Assembly (NCBI GenBank): GCA_023667315.1
Contig: JAMPAI010000001.1
Coordinates: 412,294 to 476,293, forward strand
Reading direction: 5' to 3'
Origin: Ruminococcus flavefaciens
GTDB lineage: Bacteria; Bacteroidota; Bacteroidia; Bacteroidales; P3
Length of the DNA stretch: 64,000 nucleotides
Numbering within the stretch: position 1 is the first letter of the stretch; each line of letters begins with the position of its first letter. Below, one piece after another: positions 25,290 to 33,519 of this stretch. The notes beneath the pieces are model-generated. The model saw nothing but the letters and a program-made list of their open reading frames with translations, was not told the origin of the DNA and ran no database searches. The position numbers were made by a program, and so were the translations under genes.

Positions 25290-26519
25290 TTATTCGATAA
25301 GGCTTTCGGCTTCGGTCAAAGCGTCGGCGAGGTTGTTGCATTCTTCGGTGGCCTTGGCCCACAGTTCGTTGTTTGAGCCGGCATAGTTCACGAAAGGAGC
25401 GGGCGCGGCTTCGATGGCGGCCAGGGCGGAGGCAATGGCTTCACGCACCTTCTTGTCGGCGGCGTTCATCTTGGCATCGTCGGCGTTCTGCAGGTAGTCG
25501 CCCACCGATTTGCCCACTTTCTTGCCGTCGTAATATCCTTCGTAGGCGTTCTTGACGCTCATGATGTTGTCGTAGAAGTCCTGTTTGGAGTTCTTGGCGT
25601 AGGGCGATTCGATATAGCTGAGGTCGTCGCCGCTGGTGCCGGTGTTGGGACGGCCTATCTTCTGGTTGGCCACTTCGTCGGCGATGTCGGAAGCCCCCAC
25701 CAATATTTCCTGTGCCACTTCCAGGAAGTTAACGTATTTGGAACCGCCCTTTCCGGCATTGCACATGCTGTAGCCGTAGTCGAACACATCCAGTTCGGCT
25801 TCTTCGAGAATGTCTTGTTTCTCGCTGCTTACAGCGTCTAAGCCGGCCCAGGCGGCGTTCAGGCGAACGCATTGGATGCTAAGGTCTTCGGCAACGGCCG
25901 AGAGGTAAACGGCCTCTTCAACGCGTTTGTAGGAAGCCGTGCGGGGATTGCCCTGAACGGAGGTCTTGTCGGCGTTCAGGTCGAAAATCATGTATTCCAC
26001 GGCGTGGAAACCCAACAGGCCGTAGCCGAGGAAGTTGGCGGCGTAGTCGGCGTTCATCTTTTCCATACGCGCGGGATCGTTGAGCAATTGCTGCAGCTCA
26101 ACGGCATCCAAGGGCCATGAGTCGATATGAGGGTCGATGTAATAGTCGGCGGCGGCGCCAAAGAGCCATGCCTCGCTCAATTCCCAGTATTTACGGGCGG
26201 CATACCATTTTTCGCAGGCCTGCTTGATCAGTTCCTGCGTGGCGGCGCAGAACGTTCCGTCGGCAGCCACGTCGGTGCTTTCGTTGGCGCGTACCGACTC
26301 TTCGATCTTTTGGCAGATCTCGGCCAGTTCCATCGCGTTGTCGGCCAAGGCTTCGTAGGTGGGGATAACGGTCTGGTTCACGTAAACTTCGGCTACGTCC
26401 TTCAATTCGTTTTCGCGTTCTTCTTCCCAGGAAAGGTCGTTGTCGTTATTGCAGGAAACGGCCATGCCGGCCACGGCCACACAAGCCGAAAGGCAAATGG
26501 ATTTCAAAAATCTTTTCAT
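25290..26519 (-). CDS. Imelysin-family lipoprotein (EfeO/M75-like, iron-linked)
   Basis: A 409-residue surface or periplasmic lipoprotein: signal with lipobox AVSC and Cys23, followed by an acidic linker (DNDLSWEEEREN). The imelysin fold is supported by the GxHxxE-like motif GFHAVE at residues 170-175 and the SWPLDAVELQQLL segment. Imelysins are two-domain helical proteins linked genetically to iron uptake; they were once called peptidases but lack proven activity. It sits between the porin gene (28 bases) and the di-heme oxidoreductase gene (12 bases), forming a three-gene operon. Confidence 0.92.
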   Translation of the reverse strand: MKRFLKSICLSACVAVAGMAVSCNNDNDLSWEEERENELKDVAEVYVNQTVIPTYEALADNAMELAEICQKIEESVRANESTDVAADGTFCAATQELIKQACEKWYAARKYWELSEAWLFGAAADYYIDPHIDSWPLDAVELQQLLNDPARMEKMNADYAANFLGYGLLGFHAVEYMIFDLNADKTSVQGNPRTASYKRVEEAVYLSAVAEDLSIQCVRLNAAWAGLDAVSSEKQDILEEAELDVFDYGYSMCNAGKGGSKYVNFLEVAQEILVGASDIADEVANQKIGRPNTGTSGDDLSYIESPYAKNSKQDFYDNIMSVKNAYEGYYDGKKVGKSVGDYLQNADDAKMNAADKKVREAIASALAAIEAAPAPFVNYAGSNNELWAKATEECNNLADALTEAESLIE

Positions 26520-26547
26520 CGTTATTAGAGTTTTAAATTATCATCCT

Positions 26548-28032
26548 TTATTTCTCGAACAGCCCCGAATAGGTGATGCCCAACGAGATGGAAGGCTCGT
26601 TGTTGTAGCGGAGCGTAACCGGAAGCCCGGCGGCATCGGTGCCCGTATAGGGGTTCAGGATCCCGATGGCGTATTCGGCCTTGATGGCGATGTTCTTGAT
26701 GGGCATATAGTTGACGCCCACCGCCGCCCGCTGCCGTCCGCACCATTTGCGGCGTGGCACGCCGTCTTCGGTCTTGAGCATGGAATCGTAGTAGTCGTAA
26801 CGGCCAAAGAGGTAGAATTTCTGCCCGCGTTCGTGCAGTTTCTGCGAGAGGGAGAAGAAGTCGTAGCCGATTTCTCCGCCTACGGCTATGGCGTCGGAAG
26901 CCACTGCCTGCTTGGAGGACACCGACGAGCTCGACATGCTGGAGTTGAATGCCGTGATCATCTTCGAGTCGGAAAGGTGCCCGTAGGTGGCGTTGCCCCG
27001 GATAATCACGTTGTGGTCGTTGTAGGCGAAATCGAAGGCCCCGATGCCCACCGTGCCGCGCACCTTATCCCAGCGTGCAGAGGAATGGGCGTAAAGCGTG
27101 TTCTTGAAACTGTTGCCTACGTAGCCGCTCAACGACAGGCGCAGGCCGGGAACCGAGGTGTTGTCCACACGGAAGGCCCCGGCGTAGGAGGTTCCGATCT
27201 TAAACTCGTAGGGGCTGCCCGAACCGTCGTGAATCCATCCCTTGCTGTTGAAACGGTCGGCGTCAAGACCGGCCAGGAACATGACTTCGTAGCGCCAGCC
27301 CTTGACTTCGCCCCAGAAACTGATGCCCGTTTCGTGCCAGGTGCAGGGAATGATCGTGTTTTCGCCTTCGGGACGGTACACGCCGAAAAATTCGGTGGGC
27401 ATGTGGTGGGCGTTGGTGGCGCCTACCGGCACGATGATATGGCCGGCGCGGATGTTCAGCGCGGACGAGAAACTCTTTTGGATCCAGAACTGTTCCAGCG
27501 CCACTTCGCCGCCGCGTTCGATTTCCGATTCGTATTCGCCGCCTTCTTCTTCCTCTATTTCAACGGCGCTTTCGGTTCCCCCGTGTTCAAACTCTATCTC
27601 GGTGCCGAACGACCAGCCGCGGCCAAAGTCGTAACCGAGCCAAAGCACCACGTGAGGCAGGTCGAAACGGCCGTGCTGCTCGTTTTTGTACAGGTCGGGA
27701 TTCTTGTAGCGGAGGTAGTTGTCGCTAAAGAAGTTGCGGGTCATCACCGCTTCGCCGTAGCCGCCTATCTGCAGGCGCGGGCCGCTGAACACGGGCTTGT
27801 TCTTGCGCGTGGTGTCGCGTTTGGCGGTGGTGGTTTGGGAGGTCTTTACCAGGGTTCCCTCGGCGGCTAATTCGCCCCGCAGTTCTTCCAGCAGCTCCGC
27901 CTTCAGCTCGGCTTTGAGCCGTTTGCGCATGTCAGGGCTTATCGAGGCTCCGCTCACGGCATCGGTCTGAGCCTGGGTAAAAGATTGCAACGCAAAGAAT
28001 ATCAGTACTAAAATACTAAATCTAAACTTCAT
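26548..28032 (-). CDS. Outer-membrane porin-like beta-barrel protein
   Basis: A 494-residue protein with a Sec signal peptide (MKFRFSILVLIFFALQSFTQAQ), then a helical stretch rich in Lys/Glu (KRLKAELKAELLEELRGEL) that may form a coiled-coil periplasmic part. A barrel follows with many alternating strands (LQIGGYGEAVMTRNF, VVLWLGYDFGRGWSFGTEIEFEHGG). The end YNNEPSISLGITYSGLFEK is a typical last strand. It resembles phosphate-selective porin/OprO-type barrels. An acidic loop (AVEIEEEEGGEYESEIE) could attract cations such as iron; this is speculation. The start is the ATG at 28030-28032; an upstream in-frame ATG lies before the promoter. It heads the imelysin-DHOR operon. Confidence 0.82.
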   Translation of the reverse strand: MKFRFSILVLIFFALQSFTQAQTDAVSGASISPDMRKRLKAELKAELLEELRGELAAEGTLVKTSQTTTAKRDTTRKNKPVFSGPRLQIGGYGEAVMTRNFFSDNYLRYKNPDLYKNEQHGRFDLPHVVLWLGYDFGRGWSFGTEIEFEHGGTESAVEIEEEEGGEYESEIERGGEVALEQFWIQKSFSSALNIRAGHIIVPVGATNAHHMPTEFFGVYRPEGENTIIPCTWHETGISFWGEVKGWRYEVMFLAGLDADRFNSKGWIHDGSGSPYEFKIGTSYAGAFRVDNTSVPGLRLSLSGYVGNSFKNTLYAHSSARWDKVRGTVGIGAFDFAYNDHNVIIRGNATYGHLSDSKMITAFNSSMSSSSVSSKQAVASDAIAVGGEIGYDFFSLSQKLHERGQKFYLFGRYDYYDSMLKTEDGVPRRKWCGRQRAAVGVNYMPIKNIAIKAEYAIGILNPYTGTDAAGLPVTLRYNNEPSISLGITYSGLFEK

Positions 28033-28055
28033 TTCAAGGGCTTCTTTTTCGGCTG

Positions 28056-28063
28056 CAAGATTA
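28056..28063 (-). promoter_or_regulatory. Possible -7 box for the porin-imelysin-DHOR operon
   Basis: The minus strand reads TAATCTTG, one mismatch from TAnnTTTG, with a TTG 18 bases upstream. It lies 24 bases before the ATG. Confidence 0.45.
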
Positions 28064-28160
28064 ATATAACACATAAGCGGTAACAATACCTAAGTGTGGT
28101 TATTTTAAATCGTGCTGTGTAACCATAAGTAGGTAGTGTGGAAATGCCGCCTAAAAAATA

Positions 28161-28168
28161 TAAATTTG
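28161..28168 (+). promoter_or_regulatory. -7 promoter box of the glycosyltransferase gene
   Basis: TAAATTTG, a perfect TAnnTTTG match, 22 bases before the ATG at 28191. No clear TTG is found 18-21 bases upstream. It is divergent from the porin operon promoter. Confidence 0.55.
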
Positions 28169-28190
28169 CACCTGCTAAACGATTAGAGAT

Positions 28191-29159
28191 ATGGATATAT
28201 CGGTGGTGGTTCCTTTGTTTAACGAGGACGAGTCTTTGCCGGAACTGGCTGCATGGATAGAACGTGTGATGAACGAAAACGGCTTTTCGTACGAAGTGGT
28301 TTTTGTGGATGACGGCAGCCGCGACAAGTCGTGGAGCGTTATCCGGGAACTGAACGGCAAGAACCCCTGCATGAAGGGAATCCGTTTCCGCCGCAACTAC
28401 GGCAAGTCGGCGGCCTTGCAGACCGGTTTCGAGGCGGTGCAGGGCGATGTGGTCATTACGATGGATGCCGATATGCAGGACAGCCCCGACGAGATTCCGG
28501 CGCTCTACAGGATGGTGACCGAAGAGGGCTACGACGTGGTGTCGGGCTGGAAGAAGAAACGCTACGACCCCATTTCCAAGACCCTGCCCACCAAGCTGTT
28601 CAACTGGGCGGTGCGCCGTATGTCGAAGATTCACCTGCACGATTTCAACTGCGGCTTGAAGGCCTATCGCCACGATGTGGTGAAGAGCATCGAGGTGTAT
28701 GGAGAGATGCACCGCTTCATTCCCGTAATCGCCAAGTGGGCGGGTTTCGGCAATATCGGTGAGAAGGCGGTTCAGCACCGCGCCCGCAAGTACGGTACCA
28801 CCAAGTTCGGTATGAACCGCTTTATCAACGGATTTCTCGATCTGCTCTCGCTCAGTTTCGTGGGGCGCTTCTCCAAAAAGCCCATGCACTTTTTTGGAAG
28901 CTTCGGGCTGTTGCTGTTCATTATCGGGTTCCTGGCCGCCGTTTGGCTGGGCGCGCAGAAAATCTACTGCCTGCATCACGGTATCACGGCGCCATTGGTA
29001 ACCTCCTCGCCCTATTTCTATATCTGCCTTACCAGTATGTTGATGGGCTTGCAGTTGTTTCTGGCGGGTTATCTGGCGGAGCTGGTGGGGCGCAATTCGC
29101 CCACCCGCAACACCTACTTGATTGCCGAGCACCTGGGCGGAACCGAAAAAGCGGAATAA
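28191..29159 (+). CDS. Membrane glycosyltransferase family 2 (DPM1/GtrB-like)
   Basis: A 322-residue enzyme that should transfer a sugar from a nucleotide donor to a polyprenyl phosphate carrier. The GT-A domain shows VVVPLFNEDESL, VFVDDGSRDKSW and the metal DxD in MDADMQDSP. NYGKSAALQTGF is also characteristic. The C-terminus has two membrane helices (about 235-260 and 272-297), as in GtrB and ArnC. In the same direction, three bases on, lies a MORN-like exported protein. The sugar and final glycan are unknown. Confidence 0.92.
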   Translation: MDISVVVPLFNEDESLPELAAWIERVMNENGFSYEVVFVDDGSRDKSWSVIRELNGKNPCMKGIRFRRNYGKSAALQTGFEAVQGDVVITMDADMQDSPDEIPALYRMVTEEGYDVVSGWKKKRYDPISKTLPTKLFNWAVRRMSKIHLHDFNCGLKAYRHDVVKSIEVYGEMHRFIPVIAKWAGFGNIGEKAVQHRARKYGTTKFGMNRFINGFLDLLSLSFVGRFSKKPMHFFGSFGLLLFIIGFLAAVWLGAQKIYCLHHGITAPLVTSSPYFYICLTSMLMGLQLFLAGYLAELVGRNSPTRNTYLIAEHLGGTEKAE

Positions 29160-29162
29160 TCC

Positions 29163-30305
29163 ATGCGTCTTATTGCAAATTTCAGGCGGTTGGCCTGTGT
29201 CGTGGCCTTGCTGCTGGCCGGAATGGGAGTCAATTACGGAGCGGAAGCGGTGCGCGACACCAACCGTACCGACGCCAAGGGGCGCAAGCAGGGCGTCTGG
29301 GTGCGGAAACCTTCGGCCGACAAACTCGGCTATACGGGGCAGTTTAAGGACGATATGCCCACCGGCCGCTTCGTCTATACGGCCCTGGGCGATACTTTGG
29401 TAACGGAAGCCTTTTATTTTCGGGGCGGTTACGCTTCGTACAACCGCTATTTCTATCCCGACGGCTCGTTGATGGCCGAGGGCTACTACCTCGATAAGCA
29501 GAAAGACAGCGTCTGGAAGATGTATGCCCATTCGGGGCAGCTGATCCGGGAAGAACGCTTCGAAAATGGATTGCTGCACGGCCGCAGGCTCCTGTACGAT
29601 GCCGAAGGAAGCGTGCTCGAAGACCAGCATTGGTTTCGGGGCTTGCGCAACGGCAGTTGGTTCGTGCACGATGAGAAGGGCTATCAGCTTTCCACTTATA
29701 AACTAAACATAACCCACGGGCTTTATACCGCGCGCTATCCCGACAGCACCCGCTTTATCGAGGGGTATTACGATGAGGGACTGAAGGAAGGCCTGTGGCG
29801 TTTCTATCTGCCTTCGGGCACGATCTACAAGGAAGACACCTACAGCCGCAACCAACTGCAGAACCGTACCCTTTTCCTGAAGATTGGCGGCGAGTTGCGC
29901 GCCGTTTCCACCGACACGGTTCCGCTTGTCATGCGTCATCCGCAAGGGGGCAGGGCGGAACTGCTTGCCGGTTCGGGCAAACGTCTGGTGTGCGATGAGA
30001 AATTCGAAACGGTGTGCGGCATCTTCGACCTCGATTTTTATTTCTTCGCCAACAAGAACACCCTTGTTTCGTTTACGGCGGTGGATAAAGACCGTGTGGC
30101 CGACGCGCTCTCCCAAACCGAAGACGACCGCATGGACAAAGTTGACGGTCAACTGGAACCTGCACAGCAGCTTGGGCGCAACGCTTCGGTAAGCCCGGTA
30201 CAGCTGCCGCTGAACCTCAAGACTCCCTATCCGGTCTATATGGATGCCGACGGCATGGACGTGCTGCGCAACAACCTGAAGGACGCCGAGGTGGAAGGGG
30301 AATAA
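29163..30305 (+). CDS. Exported MORN-repeat-like (YwqK-type) protein
   Basis: A 380-residue protein with an N-terminal signal peptide or anchor (residues 9-27). It has at least five copies of a 20-25 residue beta-hairpin repeat of the form G.Y..G...G.W..Y...G.L (for example GYYLDKQKDSVWKMYAHSGQ and GYYDEGLKEGLWRFYLPSG). Such repeats are called MORN or YwqK-type; the toxin-antitoxin label given to YwqK is not supported here because no toxin gene is adjacent. The last 130 residues lack repeats. It probably forms a scaffold in the cell envelope and is co-transcribed with the glycosyltransferase. Confidence 0.8.
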   Translation: MRLIANFRRLACVVALLLAGMGVNYGAEAVRDTNRTDAKGRKQGVWVRKPSADKLGYTGQFKDDMPTGRFVYTALGDTLVTEAFYFRGGYASYNRYFYPDGSLMAEGYYLDKQKDSVWKMYAHSGQLIREERFENGLLHGRRLLYDAEGSVLEDQHWFRGLRNGSWFVHDEKGYQLSTYKLNITHGLYTARYPDSTRFIEGYYDEGLKEGLWRFYLPSGTIYKEDTYSRNQLQNRTLFLKIGGELRAVSTDTVPLVMRHPQGGRAELLAGSGKRLVCDEKFETVCGIFDLDFYFFANKNTLVSFTAVDKDRVADALSQTEDDRMDKVDGQLEPAQQLGRNASVSPVQLPLNLKTPYPVYMDADGMDVLRNNLKDAEVEGE

Positions 30306-30310
30306 TCCCC

Positions 30311-30401
30311 GTCAAGTTTCCAAACGGATAATGCGCCAAGTTTCCAAATAAAACTGCGCCAAATTTCCAAACGAAATCGCGCCAAATTTCCAAATAATCG
30401 C
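30311..30401 (+). repeat. Array of four 23-bp direct repeats upstream of an AAA_14 ATPase gene
   Basis: Copies start at 30311 (24 bases), 30335, 30358 and 30381 (21 bases). The core is GCCAARTTTCCAAA, followed by a looser tail that keeps GAAA or AAA. The last copy ends one base before the -7 box TATATTTG, so the array covers the -33 region of the ATPase promoter. The layout matches the 23-bp array at 16886-17046. Confidence 0.85.
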
Positions 30402-30409
30402 TATATTTG
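30402..30409 (+). promoter_or_regulatory. -7 promoter box of the first AAA_14 ATPase
   Basis: TATATTTG, 18 bases before the ATG at 30427. The region where a -33 element should be is occupied by the last direct repeat, which suggests that a repeat-binding protein controls this promoter. Confidence 0.7.
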
Positions 30410-30426
30410 CATTAAATATCAGTGGA

Positions 30427-31701
30427 ATGGAGTATCGGAAAAGAATTGTAGACCAATTGTTAAGGGATAAACTGGATGCGATGGGCGCGGTATTGATAGA
30501 GGGGCCTAAGGCTTGTGGTAAAACAACTACGGCGGCGCAGCAGGCAAAGAGCATCCTGTATATGGATGATCCGGATAGGCAGGAATACTATAGGGAACTG
30601 GCGCAAACGGATATCAAGTTGTTGCTTGCCGGCGATAACCCCCGGCTTATCGACGAATGGCAGGATGTGCCTCGGTTTTGGGATGCCATCCGGTTTGAGG
30701 TTGACCATAGGGGAGAGGATGGCTTGTTTATGCTTACCGGTTCGGCGGTTCCAGCCGATTTTACAAAGATTCATCATACGGGAACGGGTAGATATGGATG
30801 GCTTACCATGCGCCCGATGAGCCTGTGGGAGTCCGGCGAGTCTTCGGGGGAGGTGAGTCTGGCCGATTTGTTCCGTGACCCGAAAAAAATAGCGGCACGG
30901 AATAAGCATACATTGCCTGCGCTTGCCTATCTGATATGTCGGGGCGGGTGGCCGAAATCGCTGCAGAAGAAAACGGAACGTGCGGCCTTGCTGCAGGCTT
31001 CCGAATACTATAAGGCTATCGTCAACAGCGATATATCCAGGGTGGATAATGTGAAGCGAAACCCAGAGCGCACCAAGCGCATTATGCGTTCATACGCGCG
31101 TCTGCAAGGTATGCAGGCCAGCATAGCCACGATATTGGCGGATATAGCCGTCAATGAAACGGAAAATATCAGCGATGAAACGGTTGATTCGTACCTTTCG
31201 GCCTTGCGCAAGATATTCGTTATCGAGGACATGCCGGCCTGGAATCCCAATTTGAGGAGTAAGACCGCCGTCAGGACATCGGACACCCGGTATTATGTTG
31301 ACCCTTCCATCGGGGCGGCCTCGCTCGGTCTCGGCCCCGACGACTTGATAAACGATTTAAAGGCGATGGGTATCTTTTTTGAAACCTTGTGTATCCGCGA
31401 CCTGCGGGTCTATGCCGATGCCTTGGACGGCACCGTTTATCACTATCGGGATAAAAACGGCCTGGAATGTGATGCCGTGCTGCATCTGCGGAACGGTTCG
31501 TACGGGCTTATCGAGATCAAGCTGGGTGGAGAAAGTTCGATAGCCGAGGGGGTAAAGACCCTTTCGGCCTTGACCAATATTATCGACACCACAAGAATGA
31601 AAGCCCCGTCTTTCCGCATGGTGCTCACCGGCGTGGGCGAGTTCGCCTACCAACGAGCCGACGGCATCTACGTGGTTCCCGTGGGGTGCTTGAAAGATTA
31701 G
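30427..31701 (+). CDS. AAA_14/DUF4143 ATPase (first copy)
   Basis: A 424-residue protein of the large family of uncharacterised AAA ATPases abundant in Bacteroidota and archaea. Walker A is GPKACGKTT (residues 26-34) and Walker B LIDEW (74-78). LTGSAVPAD is the sensor strand and MRPMSLWESGES is typical of the DUF4143 group. The C-terminal domain resembles a PD-(D/E)xK nuclease fold: Glu319, Asp349 (LECDAVL) and Glu363-Ile-Lys365 (LIEIKLGG). No signal peptide or membrane segment is present. Proposed roles for the family include defence, DNA-linked regulation and selfish behaviour; none is proven. The array directly upstream suggests autoregulation. It is followed by a broken XRE regulator. Confidence 0.88.
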   Translation: MEYRKRIVDQLLRDKLDAMGAVLIEGPKACGKTTTAAQQAKSILYMDDPDRQEYYRELAQTDIKLLLAGDNPRLIDEWQDVPRFWDAIRFEVDHRGEDGLFMLTGSAVPADFTKIHHTGTGRYGWLTMRPMSLWESGESSGEVSLADLFRDPKKIAARNKHTLPALAYLICRGGWPKSLQKKTERAALLQASEYYKAIVNSDISRVDNVKRNPERTKRIMRSYARLQGMQASIATILADIAVNETENISDETVDSYLSALRKIFVIEDMPAWNPNLRSKTAVRTSDTRYYVDPSIGAASLGLGPDDLINDLKAMGIFFETLCIRDLRVYADALDGTVYHYRDKNGLECDAVLHLRNGSYGLIEIKLGGESSIAEGVKTLSALTNIIDTTRMKAPSFRMVLTGVGEFAYQRADGIYVVPVGCLKD

Positions 31702-31727
31702 AATTTTTGAAATAAATTTGTCTGTTT

Positions 31728-32093
31728 TTGTTATATTTGCAATGCGTTAAAAATGCGTCATTCGAGCGTCTTTGCGGGCTCGCCAATGGTGCGGTGAACA
31801 GTATGAACGAAAATGTAACATCAAAGACATTGGAGAAAATACTACATTCGTTTCCTGAGATCAATAAAGAATGGTTGCTAACGGGAGAGGGTGAAATGAA
31901 AAGAAGCGGAACAATACATCAGACCGGCCGCAGTTCGACGGCAATCATTGGCAGTGGCGTGCATGTTAACAGCACGACCTCAATAGACAAGGCGATGGAC
32001 CGGATTGCCGAACAGCAGAAGTTGACGAAAAAGGCCTTGACACAGATAGACAGATTGATATCCATAATAGAAAACAACCTTACAAAGAAATAA
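31728..32093 (+). pseudogene. XRE-type regulator fragment lacking its N-terminus
   Basis: The frame encodes VKNASFERLCGLANGAVNSM and then SFPEINKEWLLTGEGEM, the second half of the HTH and the linker found in many Bacteroidota XRE/phage-type regulators, followed by a coiled-coil tail (AEQQKLTKKALTQIDRLISI). The first 15-20 residues of the HTH are missing. In their place is a promoter-like TATATTTG (31732-31739) and no in-frame ATG before 31803. Starting at that ATG gives 96 residues without an intact HTH. It begins 26 bases after the ATPase stop. It could still be expressed as a short oligomerising protein; I favour a remnant. Confidence 0.6.
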
Positions 32094-32129
32094 TGTCATA
32101 AGTTAAATATATGAGTCTGAAGACTTGAA

Positions 32130-33482
32130 TCACAACAGCCCTGCCATATAGACAGGCAGGCATATTATGTCCTCTTCTTTGCGAAGATCTTTCGTATAGA
32201 GAAGATAGCGTTGCTGGATGCGGGAGGAAAATTTCCGTTGGAACTCGTCGAGCGATTTGTGGGATTTGTAACCGGAAGACTTGACTTCGATCGGGCATAT
32301 CTTGTCTTTTCTGCTTATGAGGAAGTCGATCTCGTAGGAGCGGGGTTCGGTTGCCTCCGGTACCTTTTCTTTGAACGTATAGTAATACAGCGAATTTCCC
32401 GAGGCTCTCAGCAGTTGTGCCACCACATTCTCGTAGAGATAGCCTAAATCGGCAGAAAGTTTGTCTGTGAGCAGTTTCCGGTAGATGACGTTTTCCGTAA
32501 AATCCTTATCCATGAATGCCAGCGAAACAAAGAGCCCCGTGTCGGCGATAAACATCTTGAAGAAGTCGTAGGATGTGTGCAGCGCGAACCCGACATTGGG
32601 ATCGTTGGCATGATAGGCAAAATTCACGGTCTTGGATTTGTCGATATCCTGAAAGATTTCCTCAAGACGGGAGAACCTTGCATTCTCGATAACGTTCCCC
32701 ACGCGGTACCGCATCGTATTGCGGGCCAGTTCCGCCGGAATGGACTTGAAGACTGCCGAAGCCCTTCCTCTATCGTCTATCTTTTCAAAATCATCGAGAT
32801 ACAGTTTTATAATATCCCGCTTTATATCATCTACGGCTTCAAAATCGGAGCTTCGGAGATACGCGGCAACCGCCTGCGGCATCCCTCCCACAAGCATATA
32901 GAGCCGGAAGAGTTTCATCATGTCGCGGTTTACGGCATCGCCCATGGGTTTTAGCCTTTGATAGGCATATCGTATCAGTTCAAAGGTCGGTTCTTTTCCT
33001 ATTGCCCAAAGAAATTCTTCAAAATCCATTGGATACATGTCAATCCGTCTTTCTTCACTGGGAATGAGGATATCCTTTGTGTTCTTCTTGATGGAAATAA
33101 GCGAGCCTGTCTCGATATAGTGGTAGCGGCCGTCTTTTACCAGATGCTTGATGGCCTGTCGGGCCTTCGGACAGAACTGCACTTCGTCAAAAATGATGCA
33201 GGACTTGCCCGGCGTGAGTTTGGTGCCGGTTAAAGATTGCAGACTTATGAAGAAATAGTGCAGGTCAGAGAGGTCGTTGAATAAATCAATGATACTCTGT
33301 TTGACGTTTGTAAAGTCAATGAGCAAGTAATTGTCATAAGCGTTGCGGGCAAATTCCTTCGCGATGGTGGATTTACCGACCCGTCTTGCGCCCTCAATCA
33401 ACAGGGCCGTTTCCCCTGCCGATTTTTCTTTCCATACTTCCATTTGGGCGTATATTTTACGCTTAAATATCAAGTGTTTCAT
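32130..33482 (-). CDS. AAA_14/DUF4143 ATPase (second copy, opposite orientation)
   Basis: A 450-residue ATPase only distantly related to the one at 30427. Walker A is GARRVGKST (31-39) and Walker B CIIFDE (95-100). SGLISIK-type sensor sequence (ETGSLISIKKN) and YPMDFEEFLWA follow. The C-terminal half carries a PD-(D/E)xK-like set: Glu351 (YLYENVVAQLL), Asp386 (YEIDFLI) and Glu399-Val-Lys401 (CPIEVKSS). No transmembrane segment is present. It points towards the first ATPase, with the XRE fragment between them, and has its own array of 34-bp repeats upstream. Function unknown; a sequence-specific DNA or protein remodeller with autoregulation is my inference. Confidence 0.88.
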   Translation of the reverse strand: MKHLIFKRKIYAQMEVWKEKSAGETALLIEGARRVGKSTIAKEFARNAYDNYLLIDFTNVKQSIIDLFNDLSDLHYFFISLQSLTGTKLTPGKSCIIFDEVQFCPKARQAIKHLVKDGRYHYIETGSLISIKKNTKDILIPSEERRIDMYPMDFEEFLWAIGKEPTFELIRYAYQRLKPMGDAVNRDMMKLFRLYMLVGGMPQAVAAYLRSSDFEAVDDIKRDIIKLYLDDFEKIDDRGRASAVFKSIPAELARNTMRYRVGNVIENARFSRLEEIFQDIDKSKTVNFAYHANDPNVGFALHTSYDFFKMFIADTGLFVSLAFMDKDFTENVIYRKLLTDKLSADLGYLYENVVAQLLRASGNSLYYYTFKEKVPEATEPRSYEIDFLISRKDKICPIEVKSSGYKSHKSLDEFQRKFSSRIQQRYLLYTKDLRKEEDIICLPVYMAGLL

Positions 33483-33501
33483 AATGCGCTAATTATTAAT
33501 G

Positions 33502-33509
33502 CAAAATTA
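33502..33509 (-). promoter_or_regulatory. -7 promoter box of the second AAA_14 ATPase
   Basis: The minus strand reads TAATTTTG, 19 bases before the ATG. A TTTTG lies 19 bases further upstream and is part of the first direct repeat (33520-33553), so the repeat supplies the -33 element. Confidence 0.65.
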
Positions 33510-33519
33510 ACTGTCTTGG

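Noticed and set aside
28029-29669. Minus-strand frame opposite the glycosyltransferase and MORN genes
   Set aside because: Plus-strand genes have clear motifs and a promoter; the antisense frame has none.
29163-30305. Toxin-antitoxin antitoxin (YwqK label)
   Set aside because: The repeat protein is exported and large, and no toxin-like gene is adjacent; the label comes from one Bacillus member.
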